A stretch of DNA of 64,000 nucleotides from GCA-2732755 sp965228265. GTDB taxonomy: Bacteria; Planctomycetota; Phycisphaerae; Phycisphaerales; UBA1924. Position 1 is the stretch's first letter. Each line of letters opens with the position of its first letter. The position numbers and the translations under genes are program-made. Under the pieces are notes generated by a model. That model saw nothing but the letters and a program-made list of their open reading frames with translations. It had not been told where the DNA came from and did no database searches. Location of the stretch: contig OZ245804.1 in NCBI GenBank assembly GCA_965228265.1, positions 620,001-684,000 on the forward strand, written 5' to 3'. Below, piece by piece: positions 34,822-43,379 of the stretch.

Positions 34822-36507
34822 ATGGACACGTATTACGTCACGACACCGATCTATTACGTCAACGACCGGCCCCACATCGGACACTGCTACACGACGCTAC
34901 TTGCGGACGTGGCGGCCCGATTTCAGCGGATGCGTCTGGGCAGGCCCGGTGATGTGTTCTGTCTGACTGGTACGGACGAGCACGCCGAGAAGGTCGTGCA
35001 ATCGGCGACGAATCACGGGATGACGCCCCTTGAGTGGGCGGACCGGAACGCGGCGGAGTTCCGCAAGGCGTTCGACGCGATGGATTTCGCGTATGACGAC
35101 TTTGTGCGCACGACCGAGGACCGGCACACGTCGAAGGCCTCGGCGTACATACAGAAGCTGGTCGATTCGGGCGACATCGAGCTGGGCGATTATGAGGGAT
35201 GGTTCGATGCTTCGCAGGAGGAGTACGTCCCGGAGAACACGGCCCGCGAGCACGACTACAAGAGCCCGGTGACGGGCAGGCCGCTCGAGAAGCGGACGGA
35301 GCAGAACTACTTCTTCAGGCTGGACAAGTACGAGGGGTGGCTGCGCGAGCAGATCGAGGGCGATGTGATCCGGGTGCTGCCCGAGGCGCGGAAGAACGAG
35401 GTGCTTGGCCGGATCCGCCAGGGGCTCAACAAGGTGCCGGTGTCTCGCCGGATCAAGGAGGGGGATGCCGACTGGGGCATCCGGATGCCCAATGACCCGG
35501 AGCACCGGATCTATGTGTGGATCGAGGCGTTGTGCAACTACATGACGGTGATCGACACGGGCGATCGCAAGCGGTTCTGGCCGGCGGATGTGCACGTGAT
35601 GGCCAAGGACATCCTGTGGTTCCACGCGGTGATCTGGCCGGCGATGCTCAAGGCTCTCGGGGAGGAGGCGCCCAAGGCGGTTTACGCGCACGCGTACTGG
35701 ATCCGCGAGGGGCGGAAGATGTCCAAGAGTCTGGGCAACTTCATCGAGATCGAGCTGCTCGAGGCGTACTGCGAGCGGTACTCGACGGACGCGGTGCGTT
35801 GGTATCTGCTGACGCAGGGTCCTTTGGGCGCCAATGACGCGGACTTTGCGCACGATCACTTCGTGGAGACGTACAACGCGGATCTTGCCAACGGCGTGGG
35901 GAACTCGACGAGCCGGGTCGGGAACATGATCGACAAGTACCTGGGCGGGGAGCTGACGATGCTCTGCGACGGGGAGTACGGGTTTCCCAATGGCAGTGCG
36001 CTGCAGACGGCGCTCCTGGCGCGACAGAACGCGGGCAAATCTGCCGAGGGGGAGATGCGGACGTTCCGCTTTGCGGACCTGACGCAGGAGGCGGTGTCGA
36101 AGGCGATCGCGGCGGCGGGCGGGTTCGAGGTGGACGAGATGGTCAGGCAGGGGCTGATGCTGGTCCGTGCGGTGGACGATTTCATCAGTTACTCGGCGCC
36201 GTTCACGCTGGCCAAGCAGGTGGATGAGCTGGAGGATGGGCCGCACGCCTTGGCGACGATTCTGTACTCGTGCGCGGAGACGCTCCGGATCGCGAGCCTG
36301 CTGCTCGCGCCGGCGATGCCGACGAAGATGGCCGAGCTTTGGAGAGGTTGGAATTGTGCGCCGGCCGAGGGTGTTCCGCTTGAGGAGCTGGCCCGGTTTG
36401 GTGGTCCTCATGCGCTGAAGAAGGGCCAGAAGATCACCAAGGGCGAGGCTCTGTTCATGCGGGCTGACGCGAAGGAAGAGGCGCCGGTGGCGAAGAGGGA
36501 CGGCTAG
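34822..36507 (+). CDS. metG: Methionyl-tRNA synthetase
   Basis: The 561-residue class I synthetase charges tRNA-Met. The HIGH motif is PHIGHCYTT (about residue 18) and the KMSKS motif is GRKMSKSLGNF (about residue 302). The connective region between them lacks the CxxC zinc knuckles common in other MetRS; it reads EYVPENTAREHDYKSPVTGRPLE instead. The protein ends without the C-terminal tRNA-binding domain seen in longer forms. The ATG at 34822 gives the family start MDTYYVTTPIYYVN. Confidence 0.97.
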   Translation: MDTYYVTTPIYYVNDRPHIGHCYTTLLADVAARFQRMRLGRPGDVFCLTGTDEHAEKVVQSATNHGMTPLEWADRNAAEFRKAFDAMDFAYDDFVRTTEDRHTSKASAYIQKLVDSGDIELGDYEGWFDASQEEYVPENTAREHDYKSPVTGRPLEKRTEQNYFFRLDKYEGWLREQIEGDVIRVLPEARKNEVLGRIRQGLNKVPVSRRIKEGDADWGIRMPNDPEHRIYVWIEALCNYMTVIDTGDRKRFWPADVHVMAKDILWFHAVIWPAMLKALGEEAPKAVYAHAYWIREGRKMSKSLGNFIEIELLEAYCERYSTDAVRWYLLTQGPLGANDADFAHDHFVETYNADLANGVGNSTSRVGNMIDKYLGGELTMLCDGEYGFPNGSALQTALLARQNAGKSAEGEMRTFRFADLTQEAVSKAIAAAGGFEVDEMVRQGLMLVRAVDDFISYSAPFTLAKQVDELEDGPHALATILYSCAETLRIASLLLAPAMPTKMAELWRGWNCAPAEGVPLEELARFGGPHALKKGQKITKGEALFMRADAKEEAPVAKRDG

Positions 36508-36528
36508 GGCGAAAGGAAGGGTGCTGCG

Positions 36529-36933
36529 ATGGTTGCGGTGAATCTGGAGCTGAGTGAATCGGGCGGGAGCGGAACGCCGGGCGTCACGGAGGAGCAGATC
36601 GCCGAGCTAGTGGAGACCTTCTATGCGCGTGTGCGTGAGGATGATCTGATCGGGCCGATCTTCGATCGGTACGTGCGGGACTGGGATCTACATCTGGCGA
36701 AGATGAAGCGGTTCTGGTCGTCGGCGGTGCTGAGGACGGGGACGTATTCGGGTCGGCCGATGGAAGCTCACCGGAAGATTGAGGGTCTGGAGCGTCGGCA
36801 CTTTGATCGCTGGCATTCGATCTTTGCGCGGGTGACGGGTGACGTGGTTCCCGATTCAGCGGGCGTGTTTCGGGATCTGGGCCGGCGGATGGGCGACTCG
36901 ATGATTCTGCGGCTGCTGTCGGACGAGGTGTAG
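36529..36933 (+). CDS. Group III truncated hemoglobin
   Basis: The 134-residue protein has the truncated-hemoglobin fold pattern: VETFYARVREDDLIGPIFDR, KMKRFWSSAVLRTGTYSGRPMEAHRKI and RRHFDRWHSIFARV. The proximal heme His is probably in ERRHFDRW, about residue 86. Group III members are thought to help with nitric oxide or oxygen chemistry. It lies 21 bases after metG and directly before the HAD phosphatase gene. Confidence 0.9.
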   Translation: MVAVNLELSESGGSGTPGVTEEQIAELVETFYARVREDDLIGPIFDRYVRDWDLHLAKMKRFWSSAVLRTGTYSGRPMEAHRKIEGLERRHFDRWHSIFARVTGDVVPDSAGVFRDLGRRMGDSMILRLLSDEV

Positions 36934-36936
36934 TGC

Positions 36937-37605
36937 TTGCTGGACTGTGAACTGATCATCTTTGACTGTGACGGGGTGCTTGTGGACACGGAGCCGGTGA
37001 CGAACCGGTTGCTCGCCGAGTGTCTGACGGAGGTCGGGTGGTCGATCACGACGGAGCAGTCGATCGAGACGTTCAAGGGTCGTGATCTGCATGTGATCCG
37101 CGCGGAGGCGGAGGCGCATGTGGGGCGCGAGTTGCCGGAGCTCTTGCCGACGTACCGCAGGCGGATGTTCGAGGCGTTCGAGCGTGAGCCGATCGGGTTG
37201 ATCGATGGGGCGCGGGAGCTTCTCGATGCGTTGGACGCGGCGGGGACTCACCTGCGCTGCGTGGCTTCGAACGGTCCAATGCAGAAGATGGAGGCCTCGC
37301 TTTCGAGCGCGGGGCTGATCGATCGGTTTCAACACGCGGGCGAATCGCGGATCTACAGCGCGTACGACGTTGGGGTGTGGAAGCCGGAGCCCGGGCTGTT
37401 CCTGCACGCGGCGGATCGGATGGGGACGGGGCCGGTCGATGCGGTGGTGATCGAGGATTCGGTGAGCGGGGTTGTGGCTGCGAGGCGAGCGGGGATGCGT
37501 GTGGTCGGGCTTGCGGGCCTGACGCCGGCGGCGAAGCTCGAGGAGGCGGGCGCGACGTGGGTGATAACGAGTCTCAATGAGGTCCTGGCGGGGTTTGGCG
37601 GGTGA
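36937..37605 (+). CDS. HAD-superfamily phosphatase (YqaB/phosphoglucomutase-like subgroup)
   Basis: The 222-residue protein has HAD motif I FDCDGVLVDTEP (about residues 8-19), motif II VASNGP, motif III Lys in WKPEPGLFL and motif IV VIEDSVSGV. A helical cap lies between motifs I and II. Such enzymes hydrolyse small phosphorylated metabolites. The TTG at 36937 is the only in-frame start near the upstream stop, which it follows by three bases. Confidence 0.88.
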   Translation: MLDCELIIFDCDGVLVDTEPVTNRLLAECLTEVGWSITTEQSIETFKGRDLHVIRAEAEAHVGRELPELLPTYRRRMFEAFEREPIGLIDGARELLDALDAAGTHLRCVASNGPMQKMEASLSSAGLIDRFQHAGESRIYSAYDVGVWKPEPGLFLHAADRMGTGPVDAVVIEDSVSGVVAARRAGMRVVGLAGLTPAAKLEEAGATWVITSLNEVLAGFGG

Positions 37606-37693
37606 GAGTCCCTGGTTGAAGAAGGCCGGGGGCATCGCCGATATGATGCAGAGCCCGGAGGGATCGTTACACGAAGGGACCAAGGATCGGGAT

Positions 37694-37957
37694 ATGTCAC
37701 ACTTCATCGGCGAAACGTGCATCGGGACCAAGGACACCGCGTGTGTCGAGGTGTGCCCGGTTGATTGCATCCACCCCACCAAGGACGAGCCGGACTTCGA
37801 GACCGAGGACCAGCTCTACATCGACCCGGACACCTGCATCGATTGCGGGCTGTGCGTGGACGAGTGTCCGGTGAAGGCGATCTACCCGGAGGAAGATCTG
37901 CCCGAGGAGTGGAATAAGTACATTCAGATCAACATCGATTACTACAAGAACAAGTAA
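37694..37957 (+). CDS. Ferredoxin with two iron-sulfur clusters (7Fe type)
   Basis: The 87-residue protein has a first set CIGTKDTACVEVCPVDC, whose C-x7-C-x3-C spacing resembles 7Fe ferredoxins (one [3Fe-4S], one [4Fe-4S]). A second regular set is CIDCGLCVDECP. The start ATG (MSHFIGETCIG) fits the family. It transfers electrons in the cytoplasm. A heptad repeat array begins directly after its stop, then a terminator. Confidence 0.93.
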   Translation: MSHFIGETCIGTKDTACVEVCPVDCIHPTKDEPDFETEDQLYIDPDTCIDCGLCVDECPVKAIYPEEDLPEEWNKYIQINIDYYKNK

Positions 37958-38006
37958 GGCACTGGGCACTAGGCATTAGGCACTGGGGCTTGGGCACTGG
38001 GGCTTG
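37958..38006 (+). repeat. Seven tandem heptanucleotides after the ferredoxin gene
   Basis: Seven 7-base units begin right after the stop codon: GGCACTG, GGCACTA, GGCATTA, GGCACTG, GGGCTTG, GGCACTG, GGGCTTG. The unit is the same type as the GGCAYCA array at 2562-2632. Here all units share one orientation. Confidence 0.8.
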
Positions 38007-38017
38007 GAAGGGTGAAA

Positions 38018-38056
38018 TTGACAAGCCCCTCGCGTGATGCGGGGGGCTTGTTTGTG
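38018..38056 (+). terminator. Rho-independent terminator, probably bidirectional
   Basis: ACAAGCCCC and GGGGCTTGT form a 9-bp stem with a 13-base loop, followed by TTGTGA on the plus strand. The same stem could terminate the convergent metalloprotease transcript, which ends at 38081, although its minus tail (CAATTT) is only loosely T-rich. Confidence 0.7.
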
Positions 38057-38080
38057 ACGGGTGGGTTGTGTTTGCGCTGC

Positions 38081-39514
38081 TTAGCAGCCGGCGTTGAAGT
38101 TGGCGACCCATGCGGAGAAGTCGGCGGGCGTGCATGAGCCGTCGTTGTTCTGATCGCAGGCGGCGCTCATGGTGTTGAAGGCAGCGACCCAGGCGGAGAA
38201 GTCTGCCGGGCTGAGGACGCCGTCGTTATTGGTGTCTGCAATGCAGTCGTTGGTGCTGACGGATTCGCGGAACTTCGCGACGCTGAAGCGTGTGTTGTCG
38301 TGGCAGCGTGCGTTGTCTTCGGAGTCGTTGACGCCGGTGGGCGCGCCCTGGAAGTTGATATCGGGGTTTGAGAAGTAGGGTTGGCGCGAGCCTGGGGAGT
38401 ATGCCATGACGGTGCGGTACTGCGTGCCGTTGTTGCCGTTCCAGCGCCAGCCGTAGGCGTAGGGGAAGGGTGCGCTGCCGGCGTTGTCGCGGTCGTGGTG
38501 GGCGCCCATGTTGTGGCCGATCTCGTGCGGGAAGCTGAGGTTGCCCACGGCGCAGCCGGTATCGGTGACGGTGAATCCGAGGTTGTCGTCGTAGGGCGCG
38601 AGGAACCCGACGCCGCAGGCGTTGAAGCTATCGACGAGGAGTGCGACGAGGTCGGCGCCGTTCTGGTCGCGGAGCGGGTGGACGTTGTCCATGAAGCCGT
38701 CGCTGTTGTCTTGGAGCCGGCCGATGTCGGTCGAAGCGTTTCCGGACTCGGCGTAGCTGACTTCCTGGGCGTGGACGAGGTTGAGTTCGAGCGGGCCGAT
38801 GTTGCTGTTCTCGTAGGTGGTGTTTGTGGTGTCGATGCAGTTCTGGGCGAGGGCCATGATGGCGTTTGTGCCGCCCCAGCCGGTGCGGGCTTCTGTGGTG
38901 TAGACGATCATGACGTCGATGACTGAGCCGTCGTCGACGTTGTAGAGCGGTCCGCCCGGGTTGTCGGCGTGGGTGTGCGTGTCGATGGTTGTGCCTGGTG
39001 TGGGGGTGGCGGAGATGTCGACCGGCCGGAGGCCTTGCCTGGCGGGTTGCTGGAGTTCGTCGGTTGCGCAGCCGAGGAACTTGGAGTTATCGATTTGGAT
39101 GAGGTTGTAGATGAGCTGTCCATCGTCTGTGTGCTGCCCGGATGCGCGGAGCTCGAAGGTTCCGAGTTCGCCTGCGCCGATGATGCCGTGGAATGCGTCG
39201 TTGTACTGGACGAAGCTGAACCAGCCGTGCTCGACGCCGAGTGCGGTGCCCGACCAGCCGGTGGAGATATCCGAGTGGTGGCGGGTGCGATCGATGGAGA
39301 TGCGGAGTGTTTCGCCCGTGCCCAGCGGCAAGAGGGCGGTCTCGGCGTTGAAGGCGGAGGCGTCGATGACGACGGGCACCGCTGAGGCGGCGGTGTCTGG
39401 CAGGTTCACGACGGGGGCGTCGATGATGCGCAGGGCGGCGGATTCGGTTGTGGACTGAGCGCTCGCGCAGGCGGCGAGACCCGCGGCAAGGACGATGGAT
39501 AACGGCTTCTGCAT
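38081..39514 (-). CDS. Secreted reprolysin-like zinc metalloprotease with GC-type dockerin tail
   Basis: The 477-residue protein starts at an ATG with GGGGAG upstream and has a signal peptide (MQKPLSIVLAAGLAACASAQ). It has the extended zinc site HEIGHNMGAHHD, followed by a Met-turn in RTVMAYSPGS, the signature of M12B/reprolysin-like (metzincin) proteases. The propeptide-like first 190 residues may keep it inactive. The C-terminus has two dockerin-like repeats (DTNNDGVLSPADFSAWV, DQNNDGSCTPADFSAWV) and ends in Gly-Cys. Several Cys residues around the catalytic domain suggest disulfides. Confidence 0.92.
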   Translation of the reverse strand: MQKPLSIVLAAGLAACASAQSTTESAALRIIDAPVVNLPDTAASAVPVVIDASAFNAETALLPLGTGETLRISIDRTRHHSDISTGWSGTALGVEHGWFSFVQYNDAFHGIIGAGELGTFELRASGQHTDDGQLIYNLIQIDNSKFLGCATDELQQPARQGLRPVDISATPTPGTTIDTHTHADNPGGPLYNVDDGSVIDVMIVYTTEARTGWGGTNAIMALAQNCIDTTNTTYENSNIGPLELNLVHAQEVSYAESGNASTDIGRLQDNSDGFMDNVHPLRDQNGADLVALLVDSFNACGVGFLAPYDDNLGFTVTDTGCAVGNLSFPHEIGHNMGAHHDRDNAGSAPFPYAYGWRWNGNNGTQYRTVMAYSPGSRQPYFSNPDINFQGAPTGVNDSEDNARCHDNTRFSVAKFRESVSTNDCIADTNNDGVLSPADFSAWVAAFNTMSAACDQNNDGSCTPADFSAWVANFNAGC

Positions 39515-39663
39515 CGGAAGTGACTCCCCGGGCTTGGACGTGATGTCGGAATGGTCAGCGTACCGCCGATCCGCTGCGGTTCGGCGGACGGCGTCGAGCA
39601 TACCGGCAAGCGGCGGGGAGATGAAGGGTTATCGGAAGGTTGTGGCGGGTTTCACGCGGGGGT

Positions 39664-39722
39664 TACGGGCAGCCGGCGTTGTAATTGGCGACCCAGGCGG
39701 AGAAGTCGTCGGGTTTTCGCGT
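39664..39722 (-). pseudogene. Orphan C-terminal fragment of a GC-type dockerin gene
   Basis: The minus strand encodes KPDDFSAWVANYNAGCP followed by a stop, matching the last half-repeat of the dockerin tails in this window. The frame has a stop about 25 codons upstream and no start codon. The fragment abuts the 3' end of the DUF4041/GIY-YIG gene in another frame, as if the rest of the original gene had been replaced or deleted. Confidence 0.75.
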
Positions 39723-39736
39723 ATGGAGAGTTGGTG

Positions 39737-41065
39737 CTAGATTGAAACAGGCACTCTGGCCTCATGGCCATTATTGACAAGCTTTCTATTCTGTTCCGCA
39801 CGAAGCGCCAGGGTCTCGCGGTATTCACGTGATTCTGCGGTTTCGATGATCTCCGCGTCAGGCGCGATTCTGGCCAGTACGTCTTTAATCTCATCCATTC
39901 GAACACCGAAGAACTCCTTTCGGAAGTTGACTAGATTGATCCTGTGTGCATCAAACACCTGATGAAGTTCACGCTCAAGCTGCGGAGCATTCTCAGAGTA
40001 GATGATGGCATGCACATCAAAGAGAAACGGCACGCTGGCATCACCGAGCTCACGGACCCTATCGAGCGGATTGAGGCGTCTGGTCATCCCAATCTTGTAG
40101 ACGTTTTCGCCGAATGAGCCCACATTTGAAATGATATAGATATGCCCGGCCTTGGTCTGTTGAGCCATGGACTTGGCTCGTTCCGATTTGGCATGTGCTT
40201 CGACGAGCTCGCTTTCAAGCATTGCAATTTTGCTGCGGAGGGCGTCGAGCTTGTCGCCAACAGCGGTACTGGCGTCGCGGCGCGCTCTCTCAAGTAGATC
40301 CTCGTACTTCTCTTCCTCACGGATCGCACGTTCCATCTCGGCTTCCAACGCGGCTTCTTCTCGCATCTGCCGGCGGAGCTCGGCCTGCTCCTCTTTCTCT
40401 CGCTTGCGTTTCTCGCTGTACTCGTGTGTCAGACGAAGCTCATCTTCTTTGAGTTGCAGGTACTCGTTTGAGATAAGTATGCCATTGGTTTCATTGAGTT
40501 TGTTGATGGCATCAAAGGCCTTGCGAACTCGCTCGAGCATCCGCGAGGCGTTGTTCCATCGGGTGTTGGAAACGGCTGCATCACACTCGTTGTTAAACGC
40601 CCGGGCAGTTAGCCTGATAGCACGATTGATCATTGTCTGGCCCTTGGCACGGCTCCCCTCGACCGTCCACTCCTTGGGGCAATAGATCGCGGTCTTGTTC
40701 TTGACCATCTGCTTCTGGCGCTCCTTGATCTGCATGAGTTTCTGCTTGTACTTCTCGGATGTGTCGAAATCGAAGTGCGGTTTATAGAAACCCAGTTCCG
40801 CAAGCTCGATACTCTCGTCGAAGACGGCCGCGTGGTGAAGCAGGCTGTCATAGACCGCTCTCTTTTCCTGATATGCAGCTTTGAGCGCATTGATCTCACC
40901 GGTTGCCCTTTGCTGCTCATCGACCAACTTTGCAAGCTGGGCGATTGCTGTTTCGAGAGGACCGTACTGCTTCCTGAGCCGCCTGGTGTAGAGCCACATC
41001 CGTAACACCCAGTACAACAGGATTGCCAAGAGGCAGACCATTGCTGCAAAGAGAAAATAGATCAT
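39737..41065 (-). CDS. Membrane-anchored DUF4041 / T5orf172 (GIY-YIG-type) protein
   Basis: The 442-residue product starts at an ATG with GGGGGA upstream. It has an N-terminal membrane helix (IYFLFAAMVCLLAILLYWVL), a DUF4041-like coiled region (about residues 35-310) and a C-terminal T5orf172/Mug113 domain (GHIYIISNVGSFGENVYKIGMTRRLNPLDRVRELG). The latter is related to GIY-YIG nucleases. The DNA is visibly AT-richer than its neighbours, as is its upstream region, suggesting horizontal transfer. Such proteins occur in phages and accessory regions. The role (nuclease or DNA-binding) is unknown. Confidence 0.8.
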   Translation of the reverse strand: MIYFLFAAMVCLLAILLYWVLRMWLYTRRLRKQYGPLETAIAQLAKLVDEQQRATGEINALKAAYQEKRAVYDSLLHHAAVFDESIELAELGFYKPHFDFDTSEKYKQKLMQIKERQKQMVKNKTAIYCPKEWTVEGSRAKGQTMINRAIRLTARAFNNECDAAVSNTRWNNASRMLERVRKAFDAINKLNETNGILISNEYLQLKEDELRLTHEYSEKRKREKEEQAELRRQMREEAALEAEMERAIREEEKYEDLLERARRDASTAVGDKLDALRSKIAMLESELVEAHAKSERAKSMAQQTKAGHIYIISNVGSFGENVYKIGMTRRLNPLDRVRELGDASVPFLFDVHAIIYSENAPQLERELHQVFDAHRINLVNFRKEFFGVRMDEIKDVLARIAPDAEIIETAESREYRETLALRAEQNRKLVNNGHEARVPVSI

Positions 41066-41179
41066 GTGATATCCCCCATATTATCATTGGTATAGGAATT
41101 AGGATATCAGCATGTTAATGTATAGACATTCCCTTTTCATCCTATTGGGGCAACCAGTGGATAACTGATGCTTATCAAA

Positions 41180-41209
41180 AATGACAAACCCCCGGCCTGC
41201 GCCGGGGGC
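41180..41209 (-). terminator. Rho-independent terminator after cysC
   Basis: On the minus strand, GCCCCCGGC, GCAG loop and GCCGGGGG are followed by TTTGTCATTTTT. It lies about 33 bases beyond the cysC stop and before the AT-rich upstream region of the GIY-YIG gene. Confidence 0.85.
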
Positions 41210-41241
41210 TCATGTTGCGATCACAGCGTTGGGTGAGATTC

Positions 41242-41856
41242 TCAGCTCACGATGCCCTTGGCCTTGAGCATGTTGATGCAGTCGGCGACGCAGTCGTCGA
41301 TGGACTTCTCGGCGCACTTGAGGACGAGCTCGGCGCTTTCGGGGGCTTCGTAGGGGTCGTCGATGCCGGTGAAGCCCTTGATCTCGCCGGCGCGGGCTTT
41401 CTTGTAGAGGCCCTTGGGGTCGCGCTTCTCGCATTCTTCGAGGGGTGTGTCTGCGAAGACTTCGAAGAAGGGGATGCCGGCCTCGTCGTGGAGGGCGCGG
41501 ACGGAGTCGCGGTCGGCCTTGTAGGGGCTGATGAAGCTGGTGATGGCGATGGAGCCGTTGTCAGCGAAGAGCTTGGCGACCTCGCCGATGCGGCGGATGT
41601 TCTCGGCTCGGTCCTCGGCGGAGAAGCCGAGGTTTTTGTTGAGGCCCATGCGGATGTTGTCGCCGTCCATGCGGTAGGCGTTGACGCCCTGCTGGACGAG
41701 GACCTGCTCGAGGGCGCTAGCGACGGTGGACTTGCCCGAGGCGGAGAGGCCGGTGAACCAGAGGGTGCAGCCCTTGCAACCGAGGGCCTTCCATCGCTCG
41801 TCGCGGGTCAGGTTGCCTTCGTGCCAGTGGACGTTGGTTGCCTTGATCTCGGTCAT
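41242..41856 (-). CDS. cysC: Adenylylsulfate kinase
   Basis: The 204-residue enzyme phosphorylates APS to PAPS in sulfate assimilation. It has the P-loop GLSASGKST (about residues 36-44), the DGDNIRMGLNKNLGF substrate segment, the NIRRIGEVAKLF helix and the KGLYKKARAGEIKGFTGIDDPYE lid. The start ATG at 41856 is preceded by AAGGGAG. It diverges from rarD; the partner sat lies about 1.5 kb away on the same strand, with rarD and a small zinc-ribbon gene between. Confidence 0.97.
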   Translation of the reverse strand: MTEIKATNVHWHEGNLTRDERWKALGCKGCTLWFTGLSASGKSTVASALEQVLVQQGVNAYRMDGDNIRMGLNKNLGFSAEDRAENIRRIGEVAKLFADNGSIAITSFISPYKADRDSVRALHDEAGIPFFEVFADTPLEECEKRDPKGLYKKARAGEIKGFTGIDDPYEAPESAELVLKCAEKSIDDCVADCINMLKAKGIVS

Positions 41857-41969
41857 CGGTCGCTTCTCCCTTGGGTGAGGCCAAGCATAGGCGTGGGCGG
41901 GTCGCGGGTCTTTGTGTGAGGCCCCGTTCCTGCTGCATACAGGTCTTTCTGGCAGGGGTTTACGGACCA

Positions 41970-42911
41970 TTGACGACGAGCGGGACGACGCTTGGGATCC
42001 GGCCTGAGGGCGGTGCTCAGCCGACGGGGGCGGGCGGGGTCGCGTGCGCGGTGGGTGCGTACGGGCTCTGGGGTTTGTTTGTTGTGTATTTCAAGTCGGT
42101 GGCGCATGTGCCGGCGACGGAGATCCTGGCGCACCGGATCGTGTGGGCGGTGCCGTTCTGCGCGATGCTTCTGGCGCTGACGGGAAGGATGGGGAACTTC
42201 ACGGCCCTGGTGCGCTCGCCGAGCGCGTGGCGGGCGATGTCGCTCTCGGCGGTGCTGATCAGCATCAACTGGCTGGCGTTCGTGTGGGCGATCGCCAACG
42301 ACCACGTGATCGAGGCGAGCCTCGGGTACTTCATCAACCCGCTGCTGAGTGTGGTGCTTGGGATGGTCTTTCTGGGCGAGCGGCTGCGGCGGCTGCAATG
42401 GCTGGCGGTGGCGTGTGCGGGATTGGGCGTGGGGTACATGACGCTGCGCGAGGGGGCGCCGGTGGTCGCGTTCACGGTGGCGATCACGTTCGCGTTCTAC
42501 GGGCTTGTGCGGAAGAAGGCGCATCCCGGGCCGTTGGCGGGGCTGATGTTCGAGACGTCGCTCCTGTTCCCGATCGCGCTTGGGTATCTGTTGTACCTGC
42601 ATCTGAGCGCTCAGCACCAGCTTGTGTTTGTGGAGGCTGGGCCCCGGACATCGGTGCTGCTGCTTGCGGCGGGTGCGATCACGTGCACCCCCCTGCTGCT
42701 GTTTGCGATGGGCGCGAAGAAGCTGCCCCTGTCGACGATGGCGTTTTTGCAGTTCATCACGCCGACGATTCAGTTCGGGTTCGGGCTTCTGTATGGCGAG
42801 GCGTTCTCGGTAACGCGGATGATCAGCTTTGCGCTCATCTGGGCGGGGATCGGGTTATTCGTGACAGATCTTGCAAAGCAGGGCCGACGAGACAAGTCAC
42901 GGGTGAGGTAA
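41970..42911 (+). CDS. rarD: RarD/EamA-family drug-metabolite transporter
   Basis: The product is about 313 residues with ten predicted membrane helices, and has the RarD features GAYGLWGLFVVYFK, EILAHRIVWAVPFC, NWLAFVWAIANDHVIEASLGYFINPLLSVVLG and LPLSTMAFLQFITPTIQF. It is probably an inner-membrane exporter of small metabolites; the substrate is unknown. The start is uncertain: a TTG at 41970 has AGGGG upstream, while later in-frame codons are possible. It diverges from cysC. Confidence 0.87.
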   Translation: MTTSGTTLGIRPEGGAQPTGAGGVACAVGAYGLWGLFVVYFKSVAHVPATEILAHRIVWAVPFCAMLLALTGRMGNFTALVRSPSAWRAMSLSAVLISINWLAFVWAIANDHVIEASLGYFINPLLSVVLGMVFLGERLRRLQWLAVACAGLGVGYMTLREGAPVVAFTVAITFAFYGLVRKKAHPGPLAGLMFETSLLFPIALGYLLYLHLSAQHQLVFVEAGPRTSVLLLAAGAITCTPLLLFAMGAKKLPLSTMAFLQFITPTIQFGFGLLYGEAFSVTRMISFALIWAGIGLFVTDLAKQGRRDKSRVR

Positions 42912-42920
42912 AGCTGCAAC

Positions 42921-43310
42921 TCACGAGGGCTGCGTGGCTGTTTGGTTACTTGTCTGTCGAATGGACAGGTCCTGTTTCCAGGCTTGGATGGTCTTCTCGA
43001 TTTCGTAGGGGTGGCTGCATTCGGGGCAGACGCCTTTGTCGTCCAGGCCTTCGAGTGGGAAGAGGCAGTTGCCGCAGATCTTGCCGTGGTGTCGGCGGAA
43101 GAGATTTGCGACGCGTTTGTACTGGACGATCTGATAGATCGTGGCGATGTTGGCCAGGAGCATCAGGATCATGATGCGGGTGTACTTGGGGTCGCGAAAC
43201 AGGGCCCAGAGCACACAGGCGGTGACGAGCGGGAGGAGGAGCAGCACGACCATGAGCGTCATGCACCGTCGGTGGGATCGCTTTGTCCAGGGGTGGTTTC
43301 TGCTCATCAT
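42921..43310 (-). CDS. Small membrane protein with C-terminal zinc ribbon
   Basis: The 129-residue product has two membrane helices (MTLMVVLLLLPLVTACVLWALF, about residues 17-38; YTRIMILMLLANIATIYQIV, about 43-62). The cytoplasmic zinc-ribbon-like end has CGNC and CPEC pairs (HGKICGNCLFPLEGLDDKGVCPECSH). I do not recognise a named family. It lies between rarD and sat and converges with rarD. Confidence 0.7.
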   Translation of the reverse strand: MMSRNHPWTKRSHRRCMTLMVVLLLLPLVTACVLWALFRDPKYTRIMILMLLANIATIYQIVQYKRVANLFRRHHGKICGNCLFPLEGLDDKGVCPECSHPYEIEKTIQAWKQDLSIRQTSNQTATQPS

Positions 43311-43325
43311 TGTCTGACATGGTAA

Positions 43326-43352
43326 TGAAAAACCGCGTGCTTACGCACGCGG
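43326..43352 (-). terminator. Rho-independent terminator after sat
   Basis: On the minus strand, CCGCGTGC, GTAA loop and GCACGCGG are followed by TTTTT. It lies 28 bases beyond the sat stop and separates sat from the zinc-ribbon gene. Confidence 0.88.
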
Positions 43353-43379
43353 CTCGTTTGAATCAGGTTATCCGAATGA

